Positions 9,791 to 18,217 of a stretch of 63,606 nt of DNA are shown here, piece by piece. Position numbers and translations under genes: made by a program. The first letter of the stretch is position 1. Each line of letters begins with the position of its first letter. This DNA is from Blastocatellia bacterium. GTDB lineage: Bacteria; Acidobacteriota; Blastocatellia; RBC074. The stretch is taken from positions 1 through 63,606 of the forward strand of contig JAEUQN010000013.1 in the NCBI GenBank assembly GCA_016789725.1. The letters run 5' to 3'. Under the pieces are notes generated by a model. It was given only the letters and a program-made list of their open reading frames with translations, had not been told where the DNA came from and did not search any database.

Positions 9791-10761
9791 GAATTGACGG
9801 CGGGCAGAGTCACACCACCGCGTTAATTGCTGATGCCAATGGTTTCATTGTAGGGCGTGGTCTTTCAGGACCATCGAATCATACGCGCGAAGCGGGCGGG
9901 CGCGAACGGCTGGAACGGGCGGTCAGCGAATCGGTCGGCGATGCATTGCGGGAAGCAGGATTGATGGAACGCGGCTCCGCCAGTGATTTCTATTTTCACA
10001 GCGCGCATTTGGCAATGACTGGCGAGCCGAAAGATAAAGTTGAAATCATCGAGCAATTATTAAGCGCGGCGCATCTGGTCGTCGGGCATGATGCGCCGGG
10101 CGCATTGTCAGGCGCATTGTCAGGACAAACCGGCATTATCGTGTTGGCTGGAACAGGCTCCGTCGCGTATGGCGAAATACAAGTCAATCAAAACAGTATT
10201 TGGCACGCTCGCGTTGGCGGCAACGGCTATCTCTTTGGCGATGAGGGAAGCGGCTTTTGGATCGGCAAAGAGGCGGTGCGATTGGCAGTGCATATGGAAG
10301 ACCGTGATTTGCCAGACGGCGAAGCTTTCCGCATTGCGCTGCTCACACATTTCAAACGCGACCACCTCAAAGCGATTGCCGAAGACTTTTATGCCGGAGT
10401 CATTTCGCGCGATCAACTCGCGTCATTCACAACTCGCGTGGATCGGCTCGCCAAACAAGGCGATGAAATCGCGCTCGGCTTTCTGCAACAGGCTGCCGCT
10501 GATTTGGCCGAACTGGCAGAGGCCACAGCCATCCGGCTCGGAGCCACACGACGCCGGATGCAGGTGTCGTATGGCGGAGGAGTATTCAATAGCAAGTTGC
10601 TGCTGCGGCAATTTAAGAATGGCGTCAAAGAGCTATTGCCTAAAGCTCACGTGGTCGCGCCACATTACGGGCCAGACATCGGCGCGTTGTTATTGGCGTA
10701 TCGCAATGCGGACAAGAAAATTACGAAGCAATTATTGAAAAATTTGAGTTATGCAGATTGA
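9763..10761 (+). CDS. BadF/BadG/BcrA/BcrD-type ATPase, probable N-acetylhexosamine kinase
   Basis: 332 residues. LGIDGGQSHTTALIADANG is the phosphate-1 loop, GIIVLAGTGSVAYG the phosphate-2 region and GDEGSGFWIGKEAV the typical GlcNAc-kinase block; SYGGGVFNS near the C-terminus is the adenosine motif. The family includes eukaryotic and bacterial N-acetylglucosamine kinases. Its direct coupling to nanE (11-nt overlap) points to phosphorylation of ManNAc or GlcNAc. The exact sugar is inferred. Confidence 0.8.
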   Translation: MSDYEEYYLGIDGGQSHTTALIADANGFIVGRGLSGPSNHTREAGGRERLERAVSESVGDALREAGLMERGSASDFYFHSAHLAMTGEPKDKVEIIEQLLSAAHLVVGHDAPGALSGALSGQTGIIVLAGTGSVAYGEIQVNQNSIWHARVGGNGYLFGDEGSGFWIGKEAVRLAVHMEDRDLPDGEAFRIALLTHFKRDHLKAIAEDFYAGVISRDQLASFTTRVDRLAKQGDEIALGFLQQAAADLAELAEATAIRLGATRRRMQVSYGGGVFNSKLLLRQFKNGVKELLPKAHVVAPHYGPDIGALLLAYRNADKKITKQLLKNLSYAD

Positions 10762-11434
10762 ACAACTGCGCGGCGGGTTGATTGTTTCCTGTCAAGCGCC
10801 CATCGGCTCGCCGCTCAATGACCCGCACATTCTTAGTGCGATGGCGCTTACCGCAGAACAACAGGGGGCCGTCGGTGTACGGCTCAATGGTCCGGCCAAT
10901 ATTGCAGCCGCTCGCGCACGTGTTGCGGTTCCCATCATCGGCCTTGAGAAAGTTGTGACGCCGGATTCCGACGTTTACATCACGCCGACGTTTGCGGTGG
11001 CGGAAAACATTGTGACGAGCGGAGCCGACATCATCGCCTTGGACGCAACGCAACGCACACGCCCCAACCAAGAAAAGATTGAGGCCTTAATCGCTCGGAT
11101 TCAAAAAGAATTCTCAAGACCCGTGATGGCGGACATTGCAACGTTTGACGAAGGATTACTCGCCGCTGATTGTGGTGCCAATCTCATTGCAACGACGCTG
11201 TGCGGCTACACCAAAGAATCGGAAGGCGTAAGGTTGCCCGCCTTTGATTTGCTGGAAAGATTGGCGACCAGGATTAAGCTTCCAATTATTTGTGAAGGCG
11301 GTGTCGCTTCGCCAGAAAACCTGCACCGAGCATTTGATTGCGGTGCCTTCGCGGTGGTGGTGGGAACAGCCATTACCGGCATCACACAACTGGTGAAAAA
11401 TTTTGTGGCGGCAACACCGCACGGCTCTTTCTAG
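10751..11434 (+). CDS. nanE: N-acetylmannosamine-6-phosphate 2-epimerase
   Basis: 227 residues, typical length for NanE, a TIM-barrel enzyme converting ManNAc-6-P to GlcNAc-6-P. Visible family features: GGLIVSCQAPIGSPL at the start, GAVGVRLNG, IIGLEK, ADIIALDATQRTRP, MADIATFDEG and the C-terminal phosphate-binding VVVGTAITG. It overlaps the sugar-kinase gene by 11 nt, so the pair would feed an N-acetylhexosamine through a 6-phosphate into GlcNAc-6-P metabolism. No nagA, nagB or nanA is in the window. Confidence 0.9.
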   Translation: MQIEQLRGGLIVSCQAPIGSPLNDPHILSAMALTAEQQGAVGVRLNGPANIAAARARVAVPIIGLEKVVTPDSDVYITPTFAVAENIVTSGADIIALDATQRTRPNQEKIEALIARIQKEFSRPVMADIATFDEGLLAADCGANLIATTLCGYTKESEGVRLPAFDLLERLATRIKLPIICEGGVASPENLHRAFDCGAFAVVVGTAITGITQLVKNFVAATPHGSF

Positions 11435-11727
11435 CTGTCAGTAAAACGTCAGCTATTCTCGCTTTAGAGAAATGAAGCCCGAAACGATTTTGTTATCAGG
11501 ACTTCATCAGTTAGTCACAGAAAACACCGAAGATGCGCAGGTCACAGAAACTCAAACTTATACACAACGTAATTTCGGCTGTGACCATCTAACGCGCCGC
11601 AATCAGTGAAACAAACAGTGGAAGTGATTGCAGGTTCTGGGTAATATAACGGCGTGTTTTCGGGAACGAATCTCGAAACAACCGCGTTGTAGTAGCGGAC
11701 ACAAGCTACTGCTGAGGAGAAAAAGCT
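11435..11727 (+). other. Intergenic region with leader hairpin
   Basis: 293 nt with no convincing gene. The segment around 11515-11550 has a loose CACAGAA/CGCAG repeat pattern. Just upstream of the AAA gene, AGTAGC and GCTACT flank an 8-nt loop near 11690-11710, followed by GAGGAG, the likely ribosome site. The hairpin could affect translation of the AAA protein; that is inference. Confidence 0.35.
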
Positions 11728-12912
11728 ATGAATCAAAGCGGACAAAAATCAGCGACCACACCTAATTACCTTAACCCCGACCTGAAAAGCCCCCGGGCCC
11801 AGGAATTTGAGGACAAATTGCAGGCGCGGATTGTGGGGCAGGAGCGCGCGACTCGTCGGATGACCCAGCTTTATCAAATCTTTCTGGCTGGAATGGCACA
11901 TCCGGGTCGCCCGATTGGTACGATGTTATTCCTCGGCCCGACCGGTTCCGGCAAAACACGCGTGGTGGAAGCAGCCTCAGAAGTCTTGTTTGGCGATAAT
12001 AACCTCGTCACCAAAATAGATTGTGCTGAGTTTCAGCACTCGCACGAAATCGCCAAACTGATCGGCTCGCCCCCAGGCTATCTGGGACACCGCGAAACAT
12101 CGCCAATGTTGACGCAGGAAAACCTGGATCGCTCGCACAGCGATACCATCAAACTCTCGCTTGTTCTCTTTGATGAAATTGAAAAGGCCAGTGATGCGTT
12201 GTGGCAATTGCTGCTCGGCATTTTGGACAAGGCCACTTTAACGCTCGGCGACAACCGTCGCGTAGATTTTTCGCGCTCCATTGTGATTATGACCTCGAAC
12301 CTGGGCGCACGCGAAATGAGCGAAATGATTTCGGGCGGCATTGGCTTTGCCCCCAAACCGGGTGTCGTTGATTCTGAAGTAGATCAAAAGATTTATCGCA
12401 CGGCATTGGAAGCGGCGCGTCGCAAGTTTTCGCCCGAATTCATGAACCGCATTGACAAGGTTGTCGTCTTCCGTTCGTTACGCGACGAGCATTTGCGGCA
12501 AATCCTGGAAATCGAATTGACTTCCGTACAAGAACGCATTATGCGCGGATCGGGTGAGAAATTTGTCTTCAAATGCACGCCCGAAGCCAAGCAATTTCTG
12601 CTCGACGAAGGCATTGACTTCAAATATGGAGCACGACATCTGAAGCGCGCCATTGAACGGTTCCTCGTTTTCCCGCTTTCCAATTTGGTAGCGACAGGGC
12701 AAGTTGGATTAGGCGATTTGTTGCTGGTGGATTATTCGCCGGAAATTGGCAAGTTGACGTTCTCGAAAGAAATTGACGGCGCGATCATTGGGACGCCCGA
12801 CGCCAATATTCTGGATATTGATTCTTTCGATCACACGCAATCGCTCAATGCCGAAGCCATCGCGCCCGAAGCACAAGTTGCTCCGGCCAGAGCAAAAGAT
12901 AAAAAACAATAA
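11728..12912 (+). CDS. Single-module AAA+ ATPase related to ClpA/ClpB second domain
   Basis: 394 residues with one AAA_2 module: Walker A GPTGSGKT, then GSPPGYLGH, Walker B VLFDEIEKA, sensor-1 MTSNLGAREM and the C-terminal D2-small domain with arginine-rich FKYGARHLKRAIERF. ClpA/B/C normally have two modules plus an N domain; here both the N domain and first ATPase module are missing. The ends are clean (RBS GAGGAG and a strong terminator), so this appears to be a real stand-alone protein, not a fragment. Probably an unfoldase or remodeller with an unknown partner. It ends in a charged tail. Confidence 0.85.
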   Translation: MNQSGQKSATTPNYLNPDLKSPRAQEFEDKLQARIVGQERATRRMTQLYQIFLAGMAHPGRPIGTMLFLGPTGSGKTRVVEAASEVLFGDNNLVTKIDCAEFQHSHEIAKLIGSPPGYLGHRETSPMLTQENLDRSHSDTIKLSLVLFDEIEKASDALWQLLLGILDKATLTLGDNRRVDFSRSIVIMTSNLGAREMSEMISGGIGFAPKPGVVDSEVDQKIYRTALEAARRKFSPEFMNRIDKVVVFRSLRDEHLRQILEIELTSVQERIMRGSGEKFVFKCTPEAKQFLLDEGIDFKYGARHLKRAIERFLVFPLSNLVATGQVGLGDLLLVDYSPEIGKLTFSKEIDGAIIGTPDANILDIDSFDHTQSLNAEAIAPEAQVAPARAKDKKQ

Positions 12913-12936
12913 GCTCACGTTTTCAGTGGCATTTCA

Positions 12937-12970
12937 AGAGGCTATCAAGTTGAATCACTTGATAGCCTCT
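12937..12970 (+). terminator. Strong stem-loop terminator between convergent genes
   Basis: A perfect 14-bp stem (AGAGGCTATCAAGT and its complement) with a 6-nt loop TGAATC is followed by TTGGTTTT. It lies 25 nt after the AAA gene stop and 7 nt before the end of the minus-strand AtuA-like gene. The T-rich side favours the plus-strand gene, but it could serve both. Confidence 0.75.
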
Positions 12971-12976
12971 TTGGTT

Positions 12977-13297
12977 TTACAGGCTCTCAATCTCAATTTC
13001 CATCCGCAATAATGCGGCACTCAAGGTCTTCCCTTGAGGATCGGTTTTCAGCGAAACCGTGCCTCCACCACCGAGACTTTCGTGCAACAAAAAATTCAGC
13101 GCACCTAAATTGGGCAACTCGAAGCGTTCGACGTTGCCTTTGCAAATGCCTGCAAAGTGCTGTTTGACGCGCTCGGCAGTAACTTCTTTTTCAAGGATTG
13201 GATAGTACTCCGGCTTTAATGCAATCAATCCGATATTGGAGGTATCACCTTTGTCGCCGGAACGAGCGTGGGCAAGGGTTCGGAGTTGGACTTTCAT
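12977..13297 (-). CDS. AtuA-like C-terminal/ferredoxin-fold domain protein
   Basis: 106 residues. LAHARSGDKGDTSNIGLIA, FELPNLGALNFLLHESLGGG and a C-terminal LSAALLRMEIE are the recognisable blocks of a small domain seen at the C-terminus of AtuA-type proteins of acyclic terpene utilisation and also as a stand-alone protein. The larger AtuA partner is not in the window. The ATG at 13297 begins one base after the stop of the MBL gene, so the two are coupled. Its activity is unknown. Confidence 0.75.
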   Translation of the reverse strand: MKVQLRTLAHARSGDKGDTSNIGLIALKPEYYPILEKEVTAERVKQHFAGICKGNVERFELPNLGALNFLLHESLGGGGTVSLKTDPQGKTLSAALLRMEIEIESL

Positions 13298-13298
13298 A

Positions 13299-14333
13299 TT
13301 ACTTACTCGCAAAAGTTTTGCTGGCTTTGGTTCTGCCATTGGTGACAGTAAACGTTTTCTTTGCCGCATCCACTGACACCCAAATCATTTCACTGCCCTG
13401 TTCATCAATATTGGCGATATATTCCGGCGCAGTGTTTTGCTCGTTGCTGATCGCAACATTGCGATGCACCTGATACAAGGCTTGCAATGAAGGCAATTCG
13501 CGTAACCATTTGACGGTGTTGGCGCTGCCGCCTTTTTTCGGGCCATTGTTCATGATGGCTACCGTTGGGCTGACACTTTTGAGCAAAACCGGATTATTGC
13601 TGATGTCCATCCCGTGATGCGTAACCTGATACAAATCCACTTTGCCGATGACGTTGGAAGGGCAAACCAGTTTGCTCTCAATATTCCAGGTCAAATCGCC
13701 AGCATCAAAAAAATCGAACGCGCCATAACTCAGCTTAAAAACAATGCTGCGTGCGTTGTCCGATTTGTCCTCTGGCATTTGTTTGGCATCGGCACAAACG
13801 GGGTTCGCTTCTCTGGTTTTGCCAGGCAGTGTTTCGCCGCGCGCCGCCAGAAAACGCAAAGTAACCGGCGGGGTTCCTTTCAGTGAACGTAACTTGATCG
13901 TATCACCGGGTTTGATAGTGGTTGTTTTATTGTTTGCGGCAGCCAGGTAATTGGCATATTGCCTTGTCTGCGAACTATTTTCCGGCGGATTTGGTAACTC
14001 GCCGTGATTGTAGTGATTTTTGATGGTTACTAACTTCGCCAATTCCGGGACGCCGCCAAAATGATCTACGTGATAATGCGTGATAATCAGGTGATCTATT
14101 TCCGTGATGCCAGCTTGTTGCATTGCCGCTTGAATCCGTTTGGCGTCACGGCTCTCAAAACCGGGCCAACCAGTGTCCACTAAAATGGATTCACCCGCCG
14201 GCGTGACAATCAACGTCGCCGCGCCGCCTTCGACATCCACATAATAAATTTCGAGCGTTTTGCGCGCGGGCGGTTTAGCCAGGGCCGCCATCGTCAAACT
14301 GACCAGCAGAATTGCTGACAAAAATCTTCGCAT
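13299..14333 (-). CDS. Secreted MBL-fold metallohydrolase
   Basis: 344 residues with a signal peptide (MRRFLSAILLVSLTMAALA). The metallo-beta-lactamase motif THYHVDHFGG gives the H-x-H-x-D-H metal ligands, DAGDLTW and THHGMDIS supply the later ones. The domain layout resembles the ComEC-type hydrolase branch (YVDVEGGAATLIV, then VDTGWPG), which acts on nucleic acids or phosphoesters more often than on lactams. The start follows GGAGGG. Location is periplasmic or extracellular. Substrate unknown. Confidence 0.85.
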   Translation of the reverse strand: MRRFLSAILLVSLTMAALAKPPARKTLEIYYVDVEGGAATLIVTPAGESILVDTGWPGFESRDAKRIQAAMQQAGITEIDHLIITHYHVDHFGGVPELAKLVTIKNHYNHGELPNPPENSSQTRQYANYLAAANNKTTTIKPGDTIKLRSLKGTPPVTLRFLAARGETLPGKTREANPVCADAKQMPEDKSDNARSIVFKLSYGAFDFFDAGDLTWNIESKLVCPSNVIGKVDLYQVTHHGMDISNNPVLLKSVSPTVAIMNNGPKKGGSANTVKWLRELPSLQALYQVHRNVAISNEQNTAPEYIANIDEQGSEMIWVSVDAAKKTFTVTNGRTKASKTFASK

Positions 14334-14443
14334 CGAATTTCCCTCCGCTTAAGGTTGATGGTTGCAATAGGTGCAGGAACAGGCGCAACCTAGCAGGTTC
14401 CGCGACAGGTTGCAACTTGGCCATAGCATTCAAGCGGTCATTT

Positions 14444-14451
14444 GCTATAAT
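14444..14451 (+). promoter_or_regulatory. Extended -10 promoter for the M48/FHA gene
   Basis: TATAAT at 14446-14451 is preceded by TG one base upstream (14443-14444), a consensus extended -10. No good -35 lies at 16-18 nt, which extended -10 promoters tolerate. It faces the plus-strand gene starting at 14500, giving a leader of about 40 nt. Confidence 0.45.
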
Positions 14452-14499
14452 CCGGCGCGGAATAGTCGTTCCCTCAATTTGTAAGTCCCGGAGTTTTTC

Positions 14500-15798
14500 A
14501 TGGTCAGCAACGCTTCCTCTGTGCGGCAAATCAAGCTACGCAATTATCGGTATCCTGGCGAAGTGCTGTCGCTGGTGTTGACCTTTTCAATCCTGGCTTC
14601 GCTCTACGCGCTGGTTATTATCTTTTTTCCGAGCAATGCCAAACAGGTCTGGCAAACTCTCATCATCACGGCCATCGGTCTGGCGGTCTATGTGATTACG
14701 GTTGTCGTTCAGCAACGTTCGGCGTTCGGTACGCTGGTGCGTGTCAGCCCGCGACAGTTCCCCGAAATTCATGAAGCCGGAACGATTGCCGCAGCACGGC
14801 TCTCCAGCCCCCAAATGCCGGTGTACGTCAAACGCTCCTCAGAACAAAACATTTATACGCTCGGATTGCTGGGACAACCGTTGATCGTGATTACATCGGC
14901 GATGATTGATCAGATGTCGAATGAGAGTTTGCAGTTTTTCATTGGGCGCGAAATCGGGCATATTCGCGCCGGGCATACGTGGTTGCGCACTTTGTTGCGA
15001 CCGCTGGGCGCGGGAATTCCGGTGATTGGCAAACTATTGGACAGCGTGGTTTTTGGCGATTGGATGAACCGCACGGAATTGACCGCAGATCGCGCCGGGT
15101 TCTTTGCCTGCGATTCGTTGACAGTGGCAGTCAGCACGATGCTTAAGTTCGGTGTCGGGACGCGCTTATTTGAAAAGCTCGACATCAAAGAATTCCTCGA
15201 ACAACTCAATGACGTGCGCAGTGTCGGCGGGCGCGTCACCGAAATCGTCTCTGAACAGCCCTATTTAATCCAACGCATTCGCCGCCTGGTACGCTTTGCC
15301 CTATCGAATGAATTTAGTCCATTGGTCAACCGCGAACGGCAAAACACCGGCATCCTGCAACAACTCCCGCAAGCCTTTATTGACACCAGCGGCATCGCGC
15401 TCCCCAAAAGAAACTCCGCGCAAGGCGATGAACTCACCTCGATTGAGCCGGACACCGTGCCAACTGCTGACCTGACAGAAGAGTCGAAGGACAACTCTTT
15501 CATTGACAGTTGGACACTGACGTCACTGAGCAATAACAAAACAATTCAATTACGCCGTTGCCATACGACGATTGGGCGGAGTGTGGAAAACGATATTGTG
15601 TTGACCGACGATGATCGTGTCAGCCGCAACCACGCAGAAATTCTTCGCCAAGGCCAGCACCCGATGCTCATTGATTGTGGGAGTCGCAATGGTGTGTGGC
15701 TCAATCATCAGCGCATCTCCGAAGCCAGCCAGCTCAAAACGGGAGATCGCATTCGCATCGGCAGACAAGAGTTTATTTTCACCGTGCAGGAGAACTGA
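14500..15798 (+). CDS. M48-like membrane peptidase homologue fused to an FHA domain
   Basis: 432 residues. Two membrane helices lie at about 24-44 and 52-70. An M48 (Ste24/HtpX-type) domain follows, with FFIGREIGHI at 147-155 and TELTADRAG at 192-200. The zinc motif is altered: the first His of HExxH is Arg150 (REIGH). Residues 345-430 form an FHA domain with TTIGRSVENDIVL, SRNHAEI and GSRNGVWLN, which binds phosphothreonine. The product may be a regulatory or non-catalytic M48 protein read out by Ser/Thr kinases. It is 4 nt from the next gene, likely one operon. Confidence 0.85.
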   Translation: MVSNASSVRQIKLRNYRYPGEVLSLVLTFSILASLYALVIIFFPSNAKQVWQTLIITAIGLAVYVITVVVQQRSAFGTLVRVSPRQFPEIHEAGTIAAARLSSPQMPVYVKRSSEQNIYTLGLLGQPLIVITSAMIDQMSNESLQFFIGREIGHIRAGHTWLRTLLRPLGAGIPVIGKLLDSVVFGDWMNRTELTADRAGFFACDSLTVAVSTMLKFGVGTRLFEKLDIKEFLEQLNDVRSVGGRVTEIVSEQPYLIQRIRRLVRFALSNEFSPLVNRERQNTGILQQLPQAFIDTSGIALPKRNSAQGDELTSIEPDTVPTADLTEESKDNSFIDSWTLTSLSNNKTIQLRRCHTTIGRSVENDIVLTDDDRVSRNHAEILRQGQHPMLIDCGSRNGVWLNHQRISEASQLKTGDRIRIGRQEFIFTVQEN

Positions 15799-15802
15799 AC
15801 TA

Positions 15803-16750
15803 ATGCACAAACCTGCCCCATTCTTACTCCTCCTGGGCTTTCTGTTCGTGCCGGAATTCGCACTGGCACAGCAACCAACACCACCGCCTGCCAAAGGCAA
15901 TGCAACGCCAGCTCTGCCAGCCCCCAAAGATCCGCTTGAAGTCTGGCAACCGCTGGCAATCAAAGAAGGTAACTTTTCGATCATTTTTCCAGTCTCCACT
16001 AAACGTGAAGGGACGCGCTCTCAAATTCAAATGCCGGATGGGAATGCCCTGGAAACTCGCATTAACGCATCAACCGCGAGCGGAAACTATCAGGCAGCGT
16101 TCACCTTTTTGTCAGAGAATATTGCGACGCCACAGGCCATTCGACAACGATTTGAAGTGCTCTTAAAAAATCTGAAAACCAATCCCAAGATCACCTGGTT
16201 GATCGGTAAAGAAATTGAATACCGAGGCAATCCGGGAATTGAATTAAAAGTGCAGATGATCGAGAGCAAAGCAATCACGTGGTCGCGCCAGTACTTCGCG
16301 TTCGGTTGTCTGTACGAACTTACAGCGCGCTATTCACCTCAGGAGCCAGAGCAAAAAGAGCCGCAAACATTTCTGGACTCTTTCAATCTGCTCGGCCCGC
16401 CTTCGCAACGGCCCATATATCCATCGCAAATTCAAGAAGCGCTCCCGGATTTCACGCCGCTCACGCAAACCATTTATTACGTCTCCCCTGAGACATTACG
16501 AAAACATGCGGTGCAATCAACTGAACCCGATTTCGAGAAAAAAGCCTCGTCTTGGGACATTACGTTGCGGGTGACTATTTCGCCAGATGGTAAGGTTATG
16601 CAGGTTGACCCGGTAGACAGTTTTTCCCCTCTTTACAATGACGCCGCCAAAGCCGCTAAGAAGTGGACCTTCAAACCATTCCTATTGGCGGGTAAACCGG
16701 TCACGGTGCAAGGGCAATTAATTTTCAAATCCGGGCGAAGAGCCAAATAA
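15803..16750 (+). CDS. Secreted protein with TonB-C-like C-terminal domain
   Basis: 315 residues starting at the ATG 4 nt after the previous stop; a longer in-frame extension back to 15611 would overlap the FHA gene. Signal peptide MHKPAPFLLLLGFLFVPEFALA is followed by a proline/alanine linker and a middle domain (about 50-200). The last 85 residues (ITLRVTISPDGKVMQV, then AAKAAKKWTFKP) match the TonB C-terminal fold of energy-transducer-family proteins. There is no N-terminal TonB membrane anchor, so it is probably a free periplasmic protein, not an energy transducer. Confidence 0.75.
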   Translation: MHKPAPFLLLLGFLFVPEFALAQQPTPPPAKGNATPALPAPKDPLEVWQPLAIKEGNFSIIFPVSTKREGTRSQIQMPDGNALETRINASTASGNYQAAFTFLSENIATPQAIRQRFEVLLKNLKTNPKITWLIGKEIEYRGNPGIELKVQMIESKAITWSRQYFAFGCLYELTARYSPQEPEQKEPQTFLDSFNLLGPPSQRPIYPSQIQEALPDFTPLTQTIYYVSPETLRKHAVQSTEPDFEKKASSWDITLRVTISPDGKVMQVDPVDSFSPLYNDAAKAAKKWTFKPFLLAGKPVTVQGQLIFKSGRRAK

Positions 16751-16765
16751 AACAACTAACCCTGA

Positions 16766-17731
16766 ATGTCTGTTTACGATCAACACCCGATTGACCTCTC
16801 GCAAATCTCGACCTACCCGCTCAATTCGCGCCACAGCAAAGTCACAATCCAGGACTTTGCGCGCCCGCTCAATGATGATGAGGCCAGGGCAACTGCGATC
16901 CTCTTCGATTCCCTGCCCAACATTCTCGCGGTGCCAAGCTTGCGCGCGGTAGCAAAAGCCATCGTTAACGCACGAGCGGCGCACAAAGCGATCATTTGGG
17001 GCGCGGGCGGACACGTGATCAAAACGGGGCTGGCACCAATTCTCATTGATTTGATGCGGCGTGGTTTTGTGACTTCGATAGCCCTGAATGGTTCCGGCGT
17101 GATTCACGATTTTGAGATTGCCTGGATCGGCTCAACCTCCGAAGACGTAGACGAAGCGTTGGGTGCAGGTGCGTTTGGAATGGCCGAAGAAACTGGGCGA
17201 AGGCTCAACGATGCGATCAACCACGGCGCGCGTGATGGCATCGGGTTGGGCGAGGCGGTCGGGCGAATGCTGGTTGAAGCGCAGCCTCCATTTGCCGCTT
17301 ATTCCTTACTGCATGAAGCGTATCGCCACAAAATTCCGGTCACAGTTCACGCTACGCTTGGCACAGACATTATTCATCTGCACCCAAACGCAGACGGCGC
17401 AAGCATTGGTCAAACCTCGCATCAGGATTTTCGATTGCTGACGTCCATCGTCAAAGAATTGAATGATGGTGGCGTGTACCTGAATCTTGGCTCCGCCGTC
17501 ACGTTGCCGGAAATCTTTTTGAAAGCGGTGACCGTCGTGCGGAACCTTGGCGGGCCGCTCGAAAATTTCACGACCGCCAACTTTGATTTCATCCAACACT
17601 ACCGCCCCAATACGAATGTCGTAAAACGCCCCGTAGCCAATGGCGCAGGCCAAGGCTATAGCCTGACGGGGCATCACGAATTGATGATTCCGCTGTTGGC
17701 GGCGGCCATCCTGGCACACAGTTCTGAATAG
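16766..17731 (+). CDS. Deoxyhypusine-synthase-like NAD-fold protein of unknown function
   Basis: 321 residues. IIWGAGGHVIKTGLAP, IALNGSGVIHDFE, IPVTVHATLGTDIIH and GGVYLNLGSAVTLPE look like the glycine-rich NAD-binding blocks of the DHS-like fold. Bacteria have no eIF5A, so hypusine synthesis is not expected; related bacterial enzymes make homospermidine or are uncharacterised. I do not know its substrate. It is 15 nt downstream of the TonB-C-like gene, at the end of that run. Family call is tentative. Confidence 0.6.
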   Translation: MSVYDQHPIDLSQISTYPLNSRHSKVTIQDFARPLNDDEARATAILFDSLPNILAVPSLRAVAKAIVNARAAHKAIIWGAGGHVIKTGLAPILIDLMRRGFVTSIALNGSGVIHDFEIAWIGSTSEDVDEALGAGAFGMAEETGRRLNDAINHGARDGIGLGEAVGRMLVEAQPPFAAYSLLHEAYRHKIPVTVHATLGTDIIHLHPNADGASIGQTSHQDFRLLTSIVKELNDGGVYLNLGSAVTLPEIFLKAVTVVRNLGGPLENFTTANFDFIQHYRPNTNVVKRPVANGAGQGYSLTGHHELMIPLLAAAILAHSSE

Positions 17732-17756
17732 CCTGGACACGCGCCGGGATTTCATC

Positions 17757-17785
17757 TTTTCACGCCGCAGTTCTGCTGATATATT
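17757..17785 (+). promoter_or_regulatory. Promoter upstream of the DUF2007-like/suhB genes
   Basis: TATATT at 17780-17785 carries an extended TG (17777-17778). A -35-like TTTTCA at 17757-17762 is spaced 17 nt away. Predicted leader is about 30 nt before the ATG at 17822, which has AAGGAG as ribosome site. Confidence 0.5.
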
Positions 17786-17821
17786 CCCGCTTCTTTTTAA
17801 TTCCACGAAGGAGATTTCACG

Positions 17822-18217
17822 ATGTCTTATTTAGAAGCAGATGATGACGAGAGTTCATTGGTTTTGATTACCTCAGTCAGGGAGCAGTCCCAAGCCTTGT
17901 TTTTACGCCGCTTGTTGGATGAAGCGGGGGTTCCGTCCGTGATGGCAGGCGGCCACGGTGACCGCGTGGGAACGGGCGAAGCTTATCGCATTTATGTGGA
18001 CGAAGATTGGACGGAAGGCGCACAGGAAACGATTGACGCCTTCAAATCCTCTTCATTGGTGACGGGACAAATCGAAGGCGAGTTAGCGCGACTGCGTCAG
18101 GAATTGGATCGCGTCGAACAGGAAAGCCGTTCCACCAGCGAGCCATTACAAGCCGTTCGCACAAGTCTGGAAAAATTGATGCAGGACCTGCACACCTTCA
18201 ATCGGGAGCTTGAATAA
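17822..18217 (+). CDS. DUF2007-like small protein with C-terminal coiled coil
   Basis: 131 residues. Residues 12-75 (LVLITSVREQSQALFLRRLL, then AYRIYVDEDW) resemble the DUF2007 putative signal-transducing domain. Residues 78-131 are charged heptads (ELARLRQELDRVEQE) forming a likely coiled coil. It has a good ribosome site (AAGGAG), and its stop directly abuts the suhB start. Function unknown; possibly oligomeric. Confidence 0.7.
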   Translation: MSYLEADDDESSLVLITSVREQSQALFLRRLLDEAGVPSVMAGGHGDRVGTGEAYRIYVDEDWTEGAQETIDAFKSSSLVTGQIEGELARLRQELDRVEQESRSTSEPLQAVRTSLEKLMQDLHTFNRELE

